Positions 53,036 through 62,680 of a DNA stretch of 64,000 bases are shown here, piece after piece; positions within the stretch are counted from its first letter, which is position 1; each line of letters starts with the position of its first letter. The translations under genes were made by a program, and so were the position numbers. This DNA comes from an uncultured bacterium (GTDB lineage Bacteria; Verrucomicrobiota; Lentisphaeria; Victivallales; UBA1829): assembly GCA_949297765.1 (NCBI GenBank), contig CASFTV010000013.1, positions 1 to 64,000 on the forward strand, written 5' to 3'. Below the pieces are notes generated by a model, which did not search any database, had not been told where the DNA came from, and was given only the letters and a program-made list of their open reading frames with translations.

Positions 53036-55597
53036 ATGGAAGAAACATCCCATCCGCAGAAACCTCATCGGCCCCATCCCCGGATCTTTATGATTCTGAG
53101 CCTTCTTCCTGCGCTCTGTCTTGCCGCGGTGCTGCTGCTTCCGCCGACCGTGGAATTTGCGGTCAACCGGATTCTGAAACAATCCGCGGCGGGCGGCTAC
53201 ATTCTGTGCAGCATCTCCCAGATCACGCTGTTTTCCGCAAACGCCTCGGTGAACGCACGCAGGAAAATGCCGAACGGACGATTCCGGCCGGTACTCTCCC
53301 TGCCGCACTGCCGGATCTCCTACACGCCGCTGAACCTTCTGCGCGGACGGATTGACGGAATCACCATCACGGGAGCCACCATCCCCGCAACGGTCGAAAA
53401 AGGAACCGTGGTTTTCCCGCTTACGGAGATTTTCAAATCCGTCCAGGAGGAAAAAGAAAAACAGGAAAAAGAAAAGAACAATTCCGCTCTTTCCGGCATT
53501 CCGGATCTTGGATATATCCGGATTGAAAACGGCGCACTGAATCTGCGCTTCGGCAGGAAAGCGTTGTATATTCCGGTCAGCATGACCGTCCGGCAGGAGG
53601 GAAACGGCTGGAAGAAACTCCTCGTCCGCGGACAAATCCACCTGAACGGACAGACCGTTTTCATCCGGGAAACATCGGTCGACATGGAACGGCAGGAGAT
53701 CCGCGCCTCGCTGCGGATCCGGGACGCCGTCCTGAACAATCTGCCGCATCCGCTGGACCTCTACGCGAACGAAGCAGGACTGCAGGGAGACATGGGCGCG
53801 GAAATCCTTGCAGACTTCAATTACGGAAACGGCACGGTCCACAAGATCAGCTCCCGCCTGCGAATCCGGAATTTCTCGGTGTTCTCCGGCGGACAGGCCA
53901 TCTTCTCCGACAAGCTCTCCTGCACGCTCAACTTCAACGGAAAAAACGGAACCCTGATGCTGGAGAATCTGAATTTTGCCGACCGCATCCATCTGGACCG
54001 GTCAACCACGGAATTCGAACTTTCCGGACTCGCACTCTCCGGGAAAACCTCCCTGGAACTGAAAACACCGGAACGGAACCGCCTCAGCTTCCTGTTTTCC
54101 GCCTCCGGAGATCCGGAACGGAAAACAGCCGAACTTTCCATCCGCTCGGAAGAGAAAACGCCGTATGAAATTTCCTTCGGCGGAATGCGGGGAAGTCTGA
54201 ACTCTCTGGCATTTCTCCTGAAAGCGTCGCTGGAACAACAGACCGCCCAACTGAAATTGAACGGGATCAAACTCGACGCGTCCGGGAAAAAAGCGGATGT
54301 CAAAGAACTTGCGCTTGACCTCCGGCATGAAAAAGGAAACCTCTCCGGAAATCTCTCCGGACATGTCCTGCGGGTGGAGGATTCCGCATCCCGGACATCC
54401 GCGGAGGAGATTGTTTTCGCCCTGCCGTTCCAGCGCGGAGGCCGGGCAGAAGGAAACCTCTCTGTCGGCGCGCTCTCCTGGAAAGACCGGAAACTCGCCC
54501 GAGTCGAAGCTGTAACCGATATCCATTTAAGCGACAACCTTCTGCAGGACTGCGTGCAGATCTCCGGCAGAATCCTCCTTCCGGAATACCCCGGAATCGG
54601 AATCCGCTTCCATTCAGAGAACCGCTGTGACAACGGAATATTCGTATCCCGGAACAGCGTCGATCTTCCGGAAACGGAGATTCCCGCCCTCCCCTTCCAG
54701 AAGATCAATCCGGATCTTGCCGGCTTGAAACTTTCCGGAAAGATCCGGGCATCCGGGAGCTACGAAATCGCATCCGGACACAGCGGAGGGAAATGCGCGG
54801 TTTCGGTTTCAGGAGCATCGCTGGAGTTTCCCGCCCACGAACTTTCCGTAAAGGGGCTCTCGCTGGACTTTGAACTTCCCTCGCTGCCCGCGCTGCGGAG
54901 TTCTCCCGGACAGAAAATCGCAGCGGAGAACATCCGCTTCGGAGGAATTGATGTCAAGGATTTTTCCCTGTTCTACCGGATGGAATCACCGACCGTCTGG
55001 GCGGTGGAGGCGGTCAAAGCGGGCTGGGCGTCCGGCATCGTGCGGATGGAGTTCTCGCGCTTCGATCTTACAAAGAAGTCCTGCGAAGTGGTCCTGCACT
55101 GCGACCGGCTGAACCTCAGCGAAATTCTGAGACAGCTCGGCCAGAAAGTCGCTCCGGGAGAGGGAACCTTGAGCGGAACACTCCCGGTGACAATCTCGCC
55201 GGACAACATCGTCTTCCACGACGGTTTTCTGGATTCCACCCCGGGCGTGACGGGTTCGCTGAAACTCTCCAACACGGAGTATCTGACCGCCGGACTTCCC
55301 GAAACCATTCCGCAGTACGCACAGCTGAAATTTTCGCAGGACGTCCTGAAGGACTTCTCCTATGACTGGGCAAAACTGAATCTTTCCAGCCGGAACGACG
55401 TGCTGACGCTCCAGATGAAGATCAGCGGACGGCCGTCGCATCCCCTACCCTACCGTTACGTCGGAGGGCAGCTGGTGCGGATCAACACCCTGACAAATTT
55501 TGCCGGAGTGCGTCTGGATGTGAATTTCAATCTTTCCCTTGCAAACATACTGAGCATCATCAACAACATAAAAAAACTCTCAGGAGGTCGCCAATGA
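53036..55597 (+). CDS. YdbH-family AsmA-like intermembrane phospholipid transport protein
   Basis: An 853-residue protein with one N-terminal membrane anchor (about 18-42; FMILSLLPALCLAAVLLLPP) and a long beta-rich body typical of the AsmA/TamB/YhdP/YdbH bridges. The C-terminal segment LQMKISGRPSHPLPYRYVGGQLV (about 810-832) followed by LVRINTL matches the YdbH C-terminal signature. A Lys/Glu-rich run (about 140-155) is a local insertion. ATG 53036 has AGGA 9 nt upstream. In E. coli, YdbH pairs with the lipoprotein YnbE and the helper YdbL; here the next gene encodes both parts as one, overlapping by ATGA. Confidence 0.8.
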   Translation: MEETSHPQKPHRPHPRIFMILSLLPALCLAAVLLLPPTVEFAVNRILKQSAAGGYILCSISQITLFSANASVNARRKMPNGRFRPVLSLPHCRISYTPLNLLRGRIDGITITGATIPATVEKGTVVFPLTEIFKSVQEEKEKQEKEKNNSALSGIPDLGYIRIENGALNLRFGRKALYIPVSMTVRQEGNGWKKLLVRGQIHLNGQTVFIRETSVDMERQEIRASLRIRDAVLNNLPHPLDLYANEAGLQGDMGAEILADFNYGNGTVHKISSRLRIRNFSVFSGGQAIFSDKLSCTLNFNGKNGTLMLENLNFADRIHLDRSTTEFELSGLALSGKTSLELKTPERNRLSFLFSASGDPERKTAELSIRSEEKTPYEISFGGMRGSLNSLAFLLKASLEQQTAQLKLNGIKLDASGKKADVKELALDLRHEKGNLSGNLSGHVLRVEDSASRTSAEEIVFALPFQRGGRAEGNLSVGALSWKDRKLARVEAVTDIHLSDNLLQDCVQISGRILLPEYPGIGIRFHSENRCDNGIFVSRNSVDLPETEIPALPFQKINPDLAGLKLSGKIRASGSYEIASGHSGGKCAVSVSGASLEFPAHELSVKGLSLDFELPSLPALRSSPGQKIAAENIRFGGIDVKDFSLFYRMESPTVWAVEAVKAGWASGIVRMEFSRFDLTKKSCEVVLHCDRLNLSEILRQLGQKVAPGEGTLSGTLPVTISPDNIVFHDGFLDSTPGVTGSLKLSNTEYLTAGLPETIPQYAQLKFSQDVLKDFSYDWAKLNLSSRNDVLTLQMKISGRPSHPLPYRYVGGQLVRINTLTNFAGVRLDVNFNLSLANILSIINNIKKLSGGRQ

Positions 55598-56124
55598 ACA
55601 GAAATCTGCTTGCAACAGGGTCCGTGCTTGCCGCGGCGGTGATGACCGGATGCTTTTCCCACACGGTCGATGTAAAACCGGTGGAGGTGAAACCGGTGCA
55701 TATTACTCTGGACGTGAATCTCAAAGTGGACAAGGAGCTGGACACTTATTTCGACTCGGAAAAGAGCTCCGCTCTTGATTCGGAGAAAACAGCGCCGAAA
55801 CAGAAACAGGGAGAAATCGACTACTCCCGCGAAGCCATGATCCAGCGCTACAAAGCCCGGAAAGAGGTCATTGCGGATCTCAAAGCCCGTGGAATCGTCG
55901 GCGAAAACTCCAACGGGCTTCTGGCGTTCGTTACAACGACAAAAGAACAGGAATCCGTCGTCCGGGAAGAGAACCGCGACCGCCGCCAGCTCTATAAAAA
56001 GATCGCCGAAAAGAACAATCAGACCCGGGAAGTCATCGCGGCCCGGGCCGCGATCCGCTACGCGGAACACGCCAAGCCCGGGGAATATCTGATGCAGAAC
56101 GGCGCCTGGCAGAAAAAGAAATAA
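55594..56124 (+). CDS. Fused YnbE-like lipoprotein and YdbL-like (DUF1318) protein
   Basis: A 176-residue lipoprotein. A signal peptide ends in the lipobox VMTGC (Cys about 20). Residues 25-50 (VKPVEVKPVHITLDVNLKVD) match the YnbE lipoprotein. Residues 75-176 (ARKEVIADLKARGIVGEN, ENRDRRQLYKKIAEKN, VIAARAAIRYAEHAKPGEYL) match the YdbL/DUF1318 domain. In E. coli, ynbE and ydbL are separate genes. A fused protein would anchor YdbL at the outer membrane next to the YdbH-YnbE bridge. The ATG overlaps the YdbH-like stop by ATGA. Confidence 0.82.
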   Translation: MNRNLLATGSVLAAAVMTGCFSHTVDVKPVEVKPVHITLDVNLKVDKELDTYFDSEKSSALDSEKTAPKQKQGEIDYSREAMIQRYKARKEVIADLKARGIVGENSNGLLAFVTTTKEQESVVREENRDRRQLYKKIAEKNNQTREVIAARAAIRYAEHAKPGEYLMQNGAWQKKK

Positions 56125-56125
56125 T

Positions 56126-56149
56126 TCCGTCCGACAGAAAACGGACGGA
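56126..56149 (+). terminator. Hairpin terminator of the YdbH operon
   Basis: TCCGTCCG (56126-56133) pairs perfectly with CGGACGGA (56142-56149) around an 8-nt loop, directly after the stop codon at 56124. A weak T run follows at about 56166-56170. The rest of the gap to 56319 holds nothing recognised. Confidence 0.6.
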
Positions 56150-56319
56150 TGCGGGAAGGAAACTCTTTTTCAGGAACTGGAATTGCGTAAAGACGCAGAT
56201 CCGTCATCCGGTTTTCCCTCCCGCATTCCTTTTTTCAACCGCTCTTCAGAATGCCTTTTTCCGGGCAAATCAGGGAAAAACGGAAAGAGGAATTCGGCCC
56301 GTTGCACCGGACGCATTTC

Positions 56320-58683
56320 TCAACGCGGCTCAAACGGCTTCGGATCCTCTGTCACGGCGATCAGATCCAGATCCAGGAGATTCAGCGGATTCAGCTTCAG
56401 CGTATGACGGCCAGCCTTCAGAGAATACGCATGGACCTTAAGTCCCCATCCCTTTCCGGGAGCAAGAATCGAATATCCCCAGAGATCGCGCAATGTCAGA
56501 TAGGCGACCTCCATCTTCCCGTCATCCACTCCGGCCATCACCCGATGGCTTCCCCGCCCGCGACGGCTGCGGATCAGCAGATAATATGTTCCGTCCCTGG
56601 GCACCTCGAACGAATAGGAGTACGGGTGATTGCGCTTTTTCATGCGGAGCGCTTTTCCTCCGTCGGCCTCCGGATCATTGAACGTTTCAAGAGGGGGTTC
56701 GCCGTCCGGAGCTTCCGCGTTCCGATAGCAGACAAAGGTCTGCGGATCCGCCGGACGGGGCTTCTGGCGGAATTCCGTTTCCGCATAGACCGACACCGGA
56801 CGGGAAAAACCGTTCTCAAGCCGGATCAGGAATGCTCCCCGGTACATGCTTCGTTCCGTCATTTTCTCCGGATGCAGTTTCACGGAGAATTCCACGCGGT
56901 CGCCGGAGCGGAAAACTCCGGAAGAAGGCGTCACTTCCAGCCAGTCGAAAGCGCGGTTGAGGGCAATCCGGTAATTGCTCCGGAAATTGTTTCCGCCGAC
57001 CGAGACAGCGATCTTCTGCACATCCGCATGGCCGTTCTTCACCTGAAAATTCAGTTTTCCCGCATTGACGGACACCGGAACCGGGCGATACGGCAGTTCA
57101 GCGGGATCTGCACTCTGAAACGCCCCCATGTCCACCGGAGCAGGACCGGTAAAATTCGGGATTTCCGTTCCGCGCCCCCGCGCGGGAGAGTCGGGAGCAA
57201 GAGTCAGGATTCCGTGTTCGGGATCCGTATAGCGGGGAGATCCGTTGAGACCGTCGGGATCCTTTCCGGCGTGCGCGTTTTCACAGAGATTGTAGTTGCT
57301 GACGCTCCCGCGGGCATTCATATTCTCCCTCCGCGAAATCGTGCTGCCTGACATCACGTTGTTGAGCGCAGTAATTTTCAGCAGTTTCGTCATGGCGATT
57401 CCGGTTCCCCTGCCGTAGAAGGAGTTGTTGAAAATGAAAGTTTCCGCGGAAAGTCCGCTTCCCGAGGTCGATGTTTTGATATACTGGCCGGCTCCGCCGA
57501 ATTCATCTCCCATATTGAGGAAGAGATTGTTGAAGACATAGGAGGGACCCGCCATGTTGCCCTGAATGCTGACGCCGCAGTAGGAGCCTTCAAAGCGGTT
57601 TCGGAAGCAGCGGACATTCTGCTGTCCGCCGTCGAGTTCAATATTGTCGTCGTTGCAGAAGATCATGAAATTGCCGTAGATGTCGGCATCGCGATTGAAA
57701 CCGCCGTCCTCGTAGAAGTTGTATTGTCCTTCCACGGCGTCGTTCCATCGGTGCGGATCGCTGCCGACAAAATCGTTGTAGCGCAGAACGGTCGAGACCG
57801 GGCAGACCACAAAAACCGCGCACGGCCCCGCCGGATGGGAATAGATCCATGCGTTCGCATGGTTGCGCGGATCGTGGATGTAACAGCGTTCAACAACAAG
57901 ATTCGATCCGCGCTCCAGAACGATTCCGGCGGAATAATTGACGACCCGGAAACGGCCTTTCGCGTCCGGCTTGTCGAAATAGTATTTCCCGTCGCGGTCA
58001 AAACGCTGGACGCCGAGCGATCCCCATCCGGAAATGTCGCAGTTGATGATCCGGATATGATCGGAATCAATCACTTCCAGCGCATTGTGGCCGCCGCCTT
58101 CCAGCGTGAGGTTCTCCAGGATGATGCAGGAAGCCTTTTTCAGTGTGATCAGAGCTTCCGTATGATCGTTTTTCAGTACGAATCCGGGAGCTGCGGTATA
58201 TTTGATCCACGCCTCCGGCGTTCCTTTTTCCGAAATGGTCAGATGCTGACGGAAATTGCGGCTGTCGAGCACGACGGTTTTCCCGACCGGCAGCGGGGCG
58301 CCCCATGTACGGAACTCTCCGGATGCCGCCGTCCGGCCATCGCGGTCCGTGAAGCGGATTTCGTATGCGGTATCCTCTTTCAAATGGACCAGACTGCCGC
58401 GATACAGCTTCTCTTCGCGGATATGGACAGGAGAAAGCCCTTTCTGCCACGTTCCCGTACCTTTTTCCCGGAAGGAAACGGCAAGTCCCGCGATCTCCTC
58501 CCCCGCCAGATAAAAGGAACAGGTGTTGAACGAAGGAACCAGCTCCAGTCCCGTGCGGACCGGACGTGCGCTCTTCCGCTTGATCGTGATGGAGCCAGTG
58601 GACGGATACGGTCCTCTGCCGGCCGGAGCGGCGGAAAGCAGAGCGGCTGCGGCAAGCAGCAGACAAACAGTTGTTCTTTTCAT
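56320..58683 (-). CDS. Secreted right-handed parallel beta-helix protein
   Basis: A 787-residue exported protein: signal peptide (about 1-18), a fibronectin-type-III-like domain (about 30-115; LVHLKEDTAYEIRF), a long parallel beta-helix (about 130-470) with turn motifs such as LENLTLEGGGHNALEVIDSD, NCDISGWG, VVERCYIHDP and FNNLF, then two beta-sandwich modules, the last (about 660-787) a CBM-like domain. The helix fold is that of pectate lyases and related polysaccharide lyases/epimerases, but no lyase active site is assignable. AGGAG precedes the ATG. It lies downstream of the LamG/transglutaminase-like gene and may act on the same polymer. Confidence 0.72.
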   Translation of the reverse strand: MKRTTVCLLLAAAALLSAAPAGRGPYPSTGSITIKRKSARPVRTGLELVPSFNTCSFYLAGEEIAGLAVSFREKGTGTWQKGLSPVHIREEKLYRGSLVHLKEDTAYEIRFTDRDGRTAASGEFRTWGAPLPVGKTVVLDSRNFRQHLTISEKGTPEAWIKYTAAPGFVLKNDHTEALITLKKASCIILENLTLEGGGHNALEVIDSDHIRIINCDISGWGSLGVQRFDRDGKYYFDKPDAKGRFRVVNYSAGIVLERGSNLVVERCYIHDPRNHANAWIYSHPAGPCAVFVVCPVSTVLRYNDFVGSDPHRWNDAVEGQYNFYEDGGFNRDADIYGNFMIFCNDDNIELDGGQQNVRCFRNRFEGSYCGVSIQGNMAGPSYVFNNLFLNMGDEFGGAGQYIKTSTSGSGLSAETFIFNNSFYGRGTGIAMTKLLKITALNNVMSGSTISRRENMNARGSVSNYNLCENAHAGKDPDGLNGSPRYTDPEHGILTLAPDSPARGRGTEIPNFTGPAPVDMGAFQSADPAELPYRPVPVSVNAGKLNFQVKNGHADVQKIAVSVGGNNFRSNYRIALNRAFDWLEVTPSSGVFRSGDRVEFSVKLHPEKMTERSMYRGAFLIRLENGFSRPVSVYAETEFRQKPRPADPQTFVCYRNAEAPDGEPPLETFNDPEADGGKALRMKKRNHPYSYSFEVPRDGTYYLLIRSRRGRGSHRVMAGVDDGKMEVAYLTLRDLWGYSILAPGKGWGLKVHAYSLKAGRHTLKLNPLNLLDLDLIAVTEDPKPFEPR

Positions 58684-58790
58684 TTTCAACTCCTGATAAA
58701 TCGTTTTCTCTCCGGCCCGGAGGACGGAATGTTTTTCAAACCCCAACGCTTCCGCAGTCCCCGGATTCCCGACCGGGAAGCATATTTGCT

Positions 58791-61700
58791 TCAAATATCC
58801 CGGAACAGGTGATCGACACGGTTGACGGAGGTCAGGTTCCGAATCACCTGCCAGAGGAACTCCCGGTCCTCCGCGGGAACCAGCAGGAACCCGCCGCATT
58901 CGCCGTTGACACACCGGAACGAAATTTCTTCCCCTTCCCGTCCGCTGAGTTTCAGCAGTTCGGGAATATTGGAACGGGATGGATAGGTATCCCGTCCGTT
59001 TGCGAAATCCCAGCGGAACCGGGAATACCTTCCGCCGTAAACGACCTTGTAATAGTCCACGCCCGGATTGCGGATTCTCGCGCCGACCCACTCCCGTCCA
59101 TCCGGCGCCGTCACATACAGCAGGAGATAGGACGTCTTCCGGTTGTCACGCCGGGTCAGAGAGAGCAGCGCATATTCGCCCGCAGGCAGTCCGGCGGTGG
59201 AAAACCGTCCTGTTCCCTGCACCGTTTCCATCGGACGGTCCGAGCCGGGTTTCAGACGGTTTCCGCCGTTCAGGGTGCGCACCGGGATCTCGCGGATCGA
59301 CGGACCGATCAGCACATCGGCGAACTTCCGTGCATTGCCGTCTGAAATCGTCACCCCCGCGATCTGCGGAGCAGCGGTCGCAGGGACGGAAAGATGCAGA
59401 GTCCCGTTCTTCAGCTCCGCCCGGAGCGGACCGGAGGCCTGTACGGACGCCTTTGCGGAAACTCCGGAAACCGGAATGCTCCGGGATGCTCCGGGATGCA
59501 GGGTAAAAAGCTGACGCTCAAATCCGGGGATCGTGCCGAAATAGAATCCTCCGTCAAGAACGATTTTTTTCCCGGGTTCACGCCAGGCGACGGTCACATC
59601 GGCCTCTCCGGAATCCGCCGAAAAATACATGATGTTCTCTCCGGCGGCGACTCCCCCGGTCAAACGGCGCGGATTCAGCTGGACAACGGTTTCCGCCGAA
59701 AAATCCTTCCGGTTCGGAGTCGTCACTCTCAGCAGGGCGGCATGTCTGCCGCGGAGCGGGAGCGTGACACGGCAGACCCCGTCCCGGGATTCCAGTTTTC
59801 TCCATGATTTCCCATCGTTCCAGGACAACTCGAATTCCGCCCGGGGATCCCCGCTCCGGTACGTTCCGCTGATGATCGTATACGGGGAATCGATCCGGTA
59901 GCAGAAACTCCGGGAATTGACCATCCGGAATGCGCCGTTTGCGGCATCCACTCCGCCTCCATAGCGGAAAAGACCCGTTGCCGTATGCGGAAGAGGACGC
60001 TGCACGACCCGTCCGATCCGCCCGTCCGATCCAGTCTCCTTCCGGACATCGGTCCATGTTGCTTCGCAGAGGCGGATGGCTTTATCGCGCCATCCTGGCA
60101 CGTTGAGATCGTTGCTTTCTCCGTTGTTGGCCCAGCAGTACCGGAAACTTTCACCGGGATGGAGAGTATAAATGAGACGTTCCGGGGGAGCCGGGGAAGC
60201 CGTTTGGAGACCGCGCCGTCCCATCCGGTAAAAATGACTTGCGGAATCGACCGGCTTCCGGGTCCGCGCCAGCAGATAGATATCCGTTTCCAGTTCCTCC
60301 AGACTGGCGGCGTCGTCCATGTCGCGGGAGGGGAAATACTGCTGGGCGGAAAGATCGAACACCCGCGGCTTCCCGTTCAGCCACACCTGCTGGAACAGAT
60401 GACCGTTCCCGAATGTCAGCACCGCAGGATATCCGAGACTGTTAATGAACACGCCCGACGCAATCGTATTCAGCGGCCCGCACTCGAAGCACGCATAGCT
60501 GTTGATCGCCAGAAGCGAGGCGTTCTCCGCGCTGTACGGCAGATTTTCCCCTTTCCGGAATTCCGCCCCCTGGAATGTGAAGTAATCGGTGGAGCGGATC
60601 ATGAAATCGAACGCCTTCCGCGCTTTTTCATGCGGAGTCGGACAATTACTCAGGTCCAGACTCCGGGCGATATCTCCATAGGAACGCGGATCAACTTCTC
60701 CCGTCTTGCGGAAAAATGGAGCGGAAAGAGGTTTCCCATCCCGCGGACAGGCGATCTCTATCCAGCTCATCACGGAACCGGACGGAGCAGAGATTTTCAG
60801 AGTCTGTCCGTCTTTCATCCGTTCCGTCTTTTTGCGGTCCGTGCGGGCCATCTGGAAATCCCCGGAGGAAGGAAGAACCGGATACGAGGTCTGACAGAGC
60901 CGGTTCTGCGGCATGTTGCTTTCCGGGATCCGTTCCGGAACATAGCGCAGGAGCTGTGATTTCCCGCTGCGGCGTTCCACCCGGAACGTATCGGCCCGCG
61001 GAGGCACATCCGCCGCATAAATGCTTCCGGAGATCCGGCGGGGACCGGTTCCGGAAACCCCATCGAAATTCCGTTCGTAATCAAATGCCGCGCAGGTCTC
61101 CGCATCGACCGGCAGAATCTCCGGCGGAGTGAAGTCTCCGGCATAGCGGATCTTCTTCGACACCCGGACGCTGTCCAGCGCCCCTTTGAGGAACGGCCGT
61201 TCTTTCGCCCGCTCAAGCGTATTGTGGAATCTTCCGCAGTCCGCACCGAAGCAGGTATACTCCGCCAGTTTTTCTGCGGCATCCCGTTGTTTCAAATCAA
61301 ACGGAGCCGGTTTGAATTCTGTTTTTTTCAGGATCCGTTTTCCGTTTGCGAAGAGAGCAACCCCCTGCGCGGGTCCCCATGTGACGGCAAGATGATGCCA
61401 CTGCCCGGAAGGAAGGGTACAGGGAACGGACTCTGTCAGACGTTTTCCCGCGATGTCGTTCATCTCCAGAAGGAGACGCTTCCCCGCCGGATCAAAACTC
61501 AGCTTCAGAAACGGTTTTCTGCGGTTTTTCGCATTTTCCGCAAGAACGACGGTTTTCTGTTCCCATTCGGGTCGGATCCGGAACTCCAGAGTTCCCCCGG
61601 CGAGCGGCCAGAAGAAGTCCTCCTGCGAACGGGGGGAGATCGCCTCACTCCACACGGTGGAAGGAAAATTGTTGTACAGAAGCGCGGTATGACCGGCCAG

Positions 61701-62666
61701 TTTCACAGCGGAAGATCCCGGGCGGTCTCCCTCTGTATACAGTTCGGGATTGGGTCCCGGAAACGACATGCGGTGTCCGGCCCGGATCTCCAGACGGGTG
61801 ATTTCCAGCTGCGGAAGCGACGCGGCGGGATCCGGAATCCGACTGCCGTCCGGATAATACGGCTTGCGGTCCAGATTGCGGCTGGAGCCGATCCGGACCC
61901 GGAGACTTTTCGCGCGGGGATCCAGATATCCGGTCTGACGGAGATGGAGCGGTTTTCCGGGAACGGTCTGAACCGTGGTCCAGCGCTGATCAAAAACCTT
62001 TTCCCCGATCCGATTTCCCCGCTCGTCCAGCTGGTCCACGACCACATGCAGAGGGAACAGCACGGCGGAGCGGGAAACCGCATCAAACTCCAGATAGGCC
62101 GGAACTCCGGACGCCGTCTCCGGAGGAAGAGGAAATATGCGTTCCGAGGAAAGCACGGAATCCGAACGGATTCCGGCCCTTCCGGTCAGGCGCCAGAGAA
62201 GACCTTTTCCCGTATGCTCCATCCGGATGGCCGGATGTTCCGGACGCCATCGGCGAAGTGCCGCAGGATCCAGCGCGCCGCTCAGCAGATTGGCGGAGGG
62301 CGGCATCGCCGGCATGGGACCTTTTCCGTCGAAATAGAGCATCAGACGGTCGCAAGTTGCCGGCATCCGGAAACGCAGATTCAGGATGCCGTTTTCGGGC
62401 AGCACGGCTCCGGCGGAAAACGGAACTGGAACCGACCGACCGTCCGTTTCTGCCGCGATTGCAAAATCCGGCACTCCTGCCGTTTTTATTCCCGCCGCCT
62501 TGCAGAAGCGGTTCAAATCCAGCGCCAGCTCCACCGTCTGATTCGCCGGATAGCGATATGGATCGGCATCCAGAACCGTCCGGGCGGCAAAAGAGGGGAA
62601 TGCCCACTCCGCGGCGGCCGAAGAGAGCACAGGAAGCAGACAGAAGAAAATTCTCAAGACCTTCAT
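58791..62666 (-). CDS. Giant secreted protein with LamG-like and transglutaminase-like domains
   Basis: A 1291-residue exported protein. Signal peptide (about 1-18); N-terminal beta domains (about 20-330); LamG/concanavalin-like domain (about 340-510; GTLEFRIRPEWEQK and SGQWHHLAVTWG); transglutaminase-like core (about 690-830) with the Cys in YACFECGPLNTIASGVF, His in NGHLFQQVWLNG and Asp in PRVFDLSAQ, an apparent complete Cys-His-Asp triad; then beta-rich repeats to the C-terminus. LamG binds glycans or proteins. The triad suggests a cysteine protease-, amidase- or transglutaminase-type activity. It follows a pseudopilin by 15 nt. Confidence 0.68.
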   Translation of the reverse strand: MKVLRIFFCLLPVLSSAAAEWAFPSFAARTVLDADPYRYPANQTVELALDLNRFCKAAGIKTAGVPDFAIAAETDGRSVPVPFSAGAVLPENGILNLRFRMPATCDRLMLYFDGKGPMPAMPPSANLLSGALDPAALRRWRPEHPAIRMEHTGKGLLWRLTGRAGIRSDSVLSSERIFPLPPETASGVPAYLEFDAVSRSAVLFPLHVVVDQLDERGNRIGEKVFDQRWTTVQTVPGKPLHLRQTGYLDPRAKSLRVRIGSSRNLDRKPYYPDGSRIPDPAASLPQLEITRLEIRAGHRMSFPGPNPELYTEGDRPGSSAVKLAGHTALLYNNFPSTVWSEAISPRSQEDFFWPLAGGTLEFRIRPEWEQKTVVLAENAKNRRKPFLKLSFDPAGKRLLLEMNDIAGKRLTESVPCTLPSGQWHHLAVTWGPAQGVALFANGKRILKKTEFKPAPFDLKQRDAAEKLAEYTCFGADCGRFHNTLERAKERPFLKGALDSVRVSKKIRYAGDFTPPEILPVDAETCAAFDYERNFDGVSGTGPRRISGSIYAADVPPRADTFRVERRSGKSQLLRYVPERIPESNMPQNRLCQTSYPVLPSSGDFQMARTDRKKTERMKDGQTLKISAPSGSVMSWIEIACPRDGKPLSAPFFRKTGEVDPRSYGDIARSLDLSNCPTPHEKARKAFDFMIRSTDYFTFQGAEFRKGENLPYSAENASLLAINSYACFECGPLNTIASGVFINSLGYPAVLTFGNGHLFQQVWLNGKPRVFDLSAQQYFPSRDMDDAASLEELETDIYLLARTRKPVDSASHFYRMGRRGLQTASPAPPERLIYTLHPGESFRYCWANNGESNDLNVPGWRDKAIRLCEATWTDVRKETGSDGRIGRVVQRPLPHTATGLFRYGGGVDAANGAFRMVNSRSFCYRIDSPYTIISGTYRSGDPRAEFELSWNDGKSWRKLESRDGVCRVTLPLRGRHAALLRVTTPNRKDFSAETVVQLNPRRLTGGVAAGENIMYFSADSGEADVTVAWREPGKKIVLDGGFYFGTIPGFERQLFTLHPGASRSIPVSGVSAKASVQASGPLRAELKNGTLHLSVPATAAPQIAGVTISDGNARKFADVLIGPSIREIPVRTLNGGNRLKPGSDRPMETVQGTGRFSTAGLPAGEYALLSLTRRDNRKTSYLLLYVTAPDGREWVGARIRNPGVDYYKVVYGGRYSRFRWDFANGRDTYPSRSNIPELLKLSGREGEEISFRCVNGECGGFLLVPAEDREFLWQVIRNLTSVNRVDHLFRDI

Positions 62667-62680
62667 TTTTCATTCCTTCC

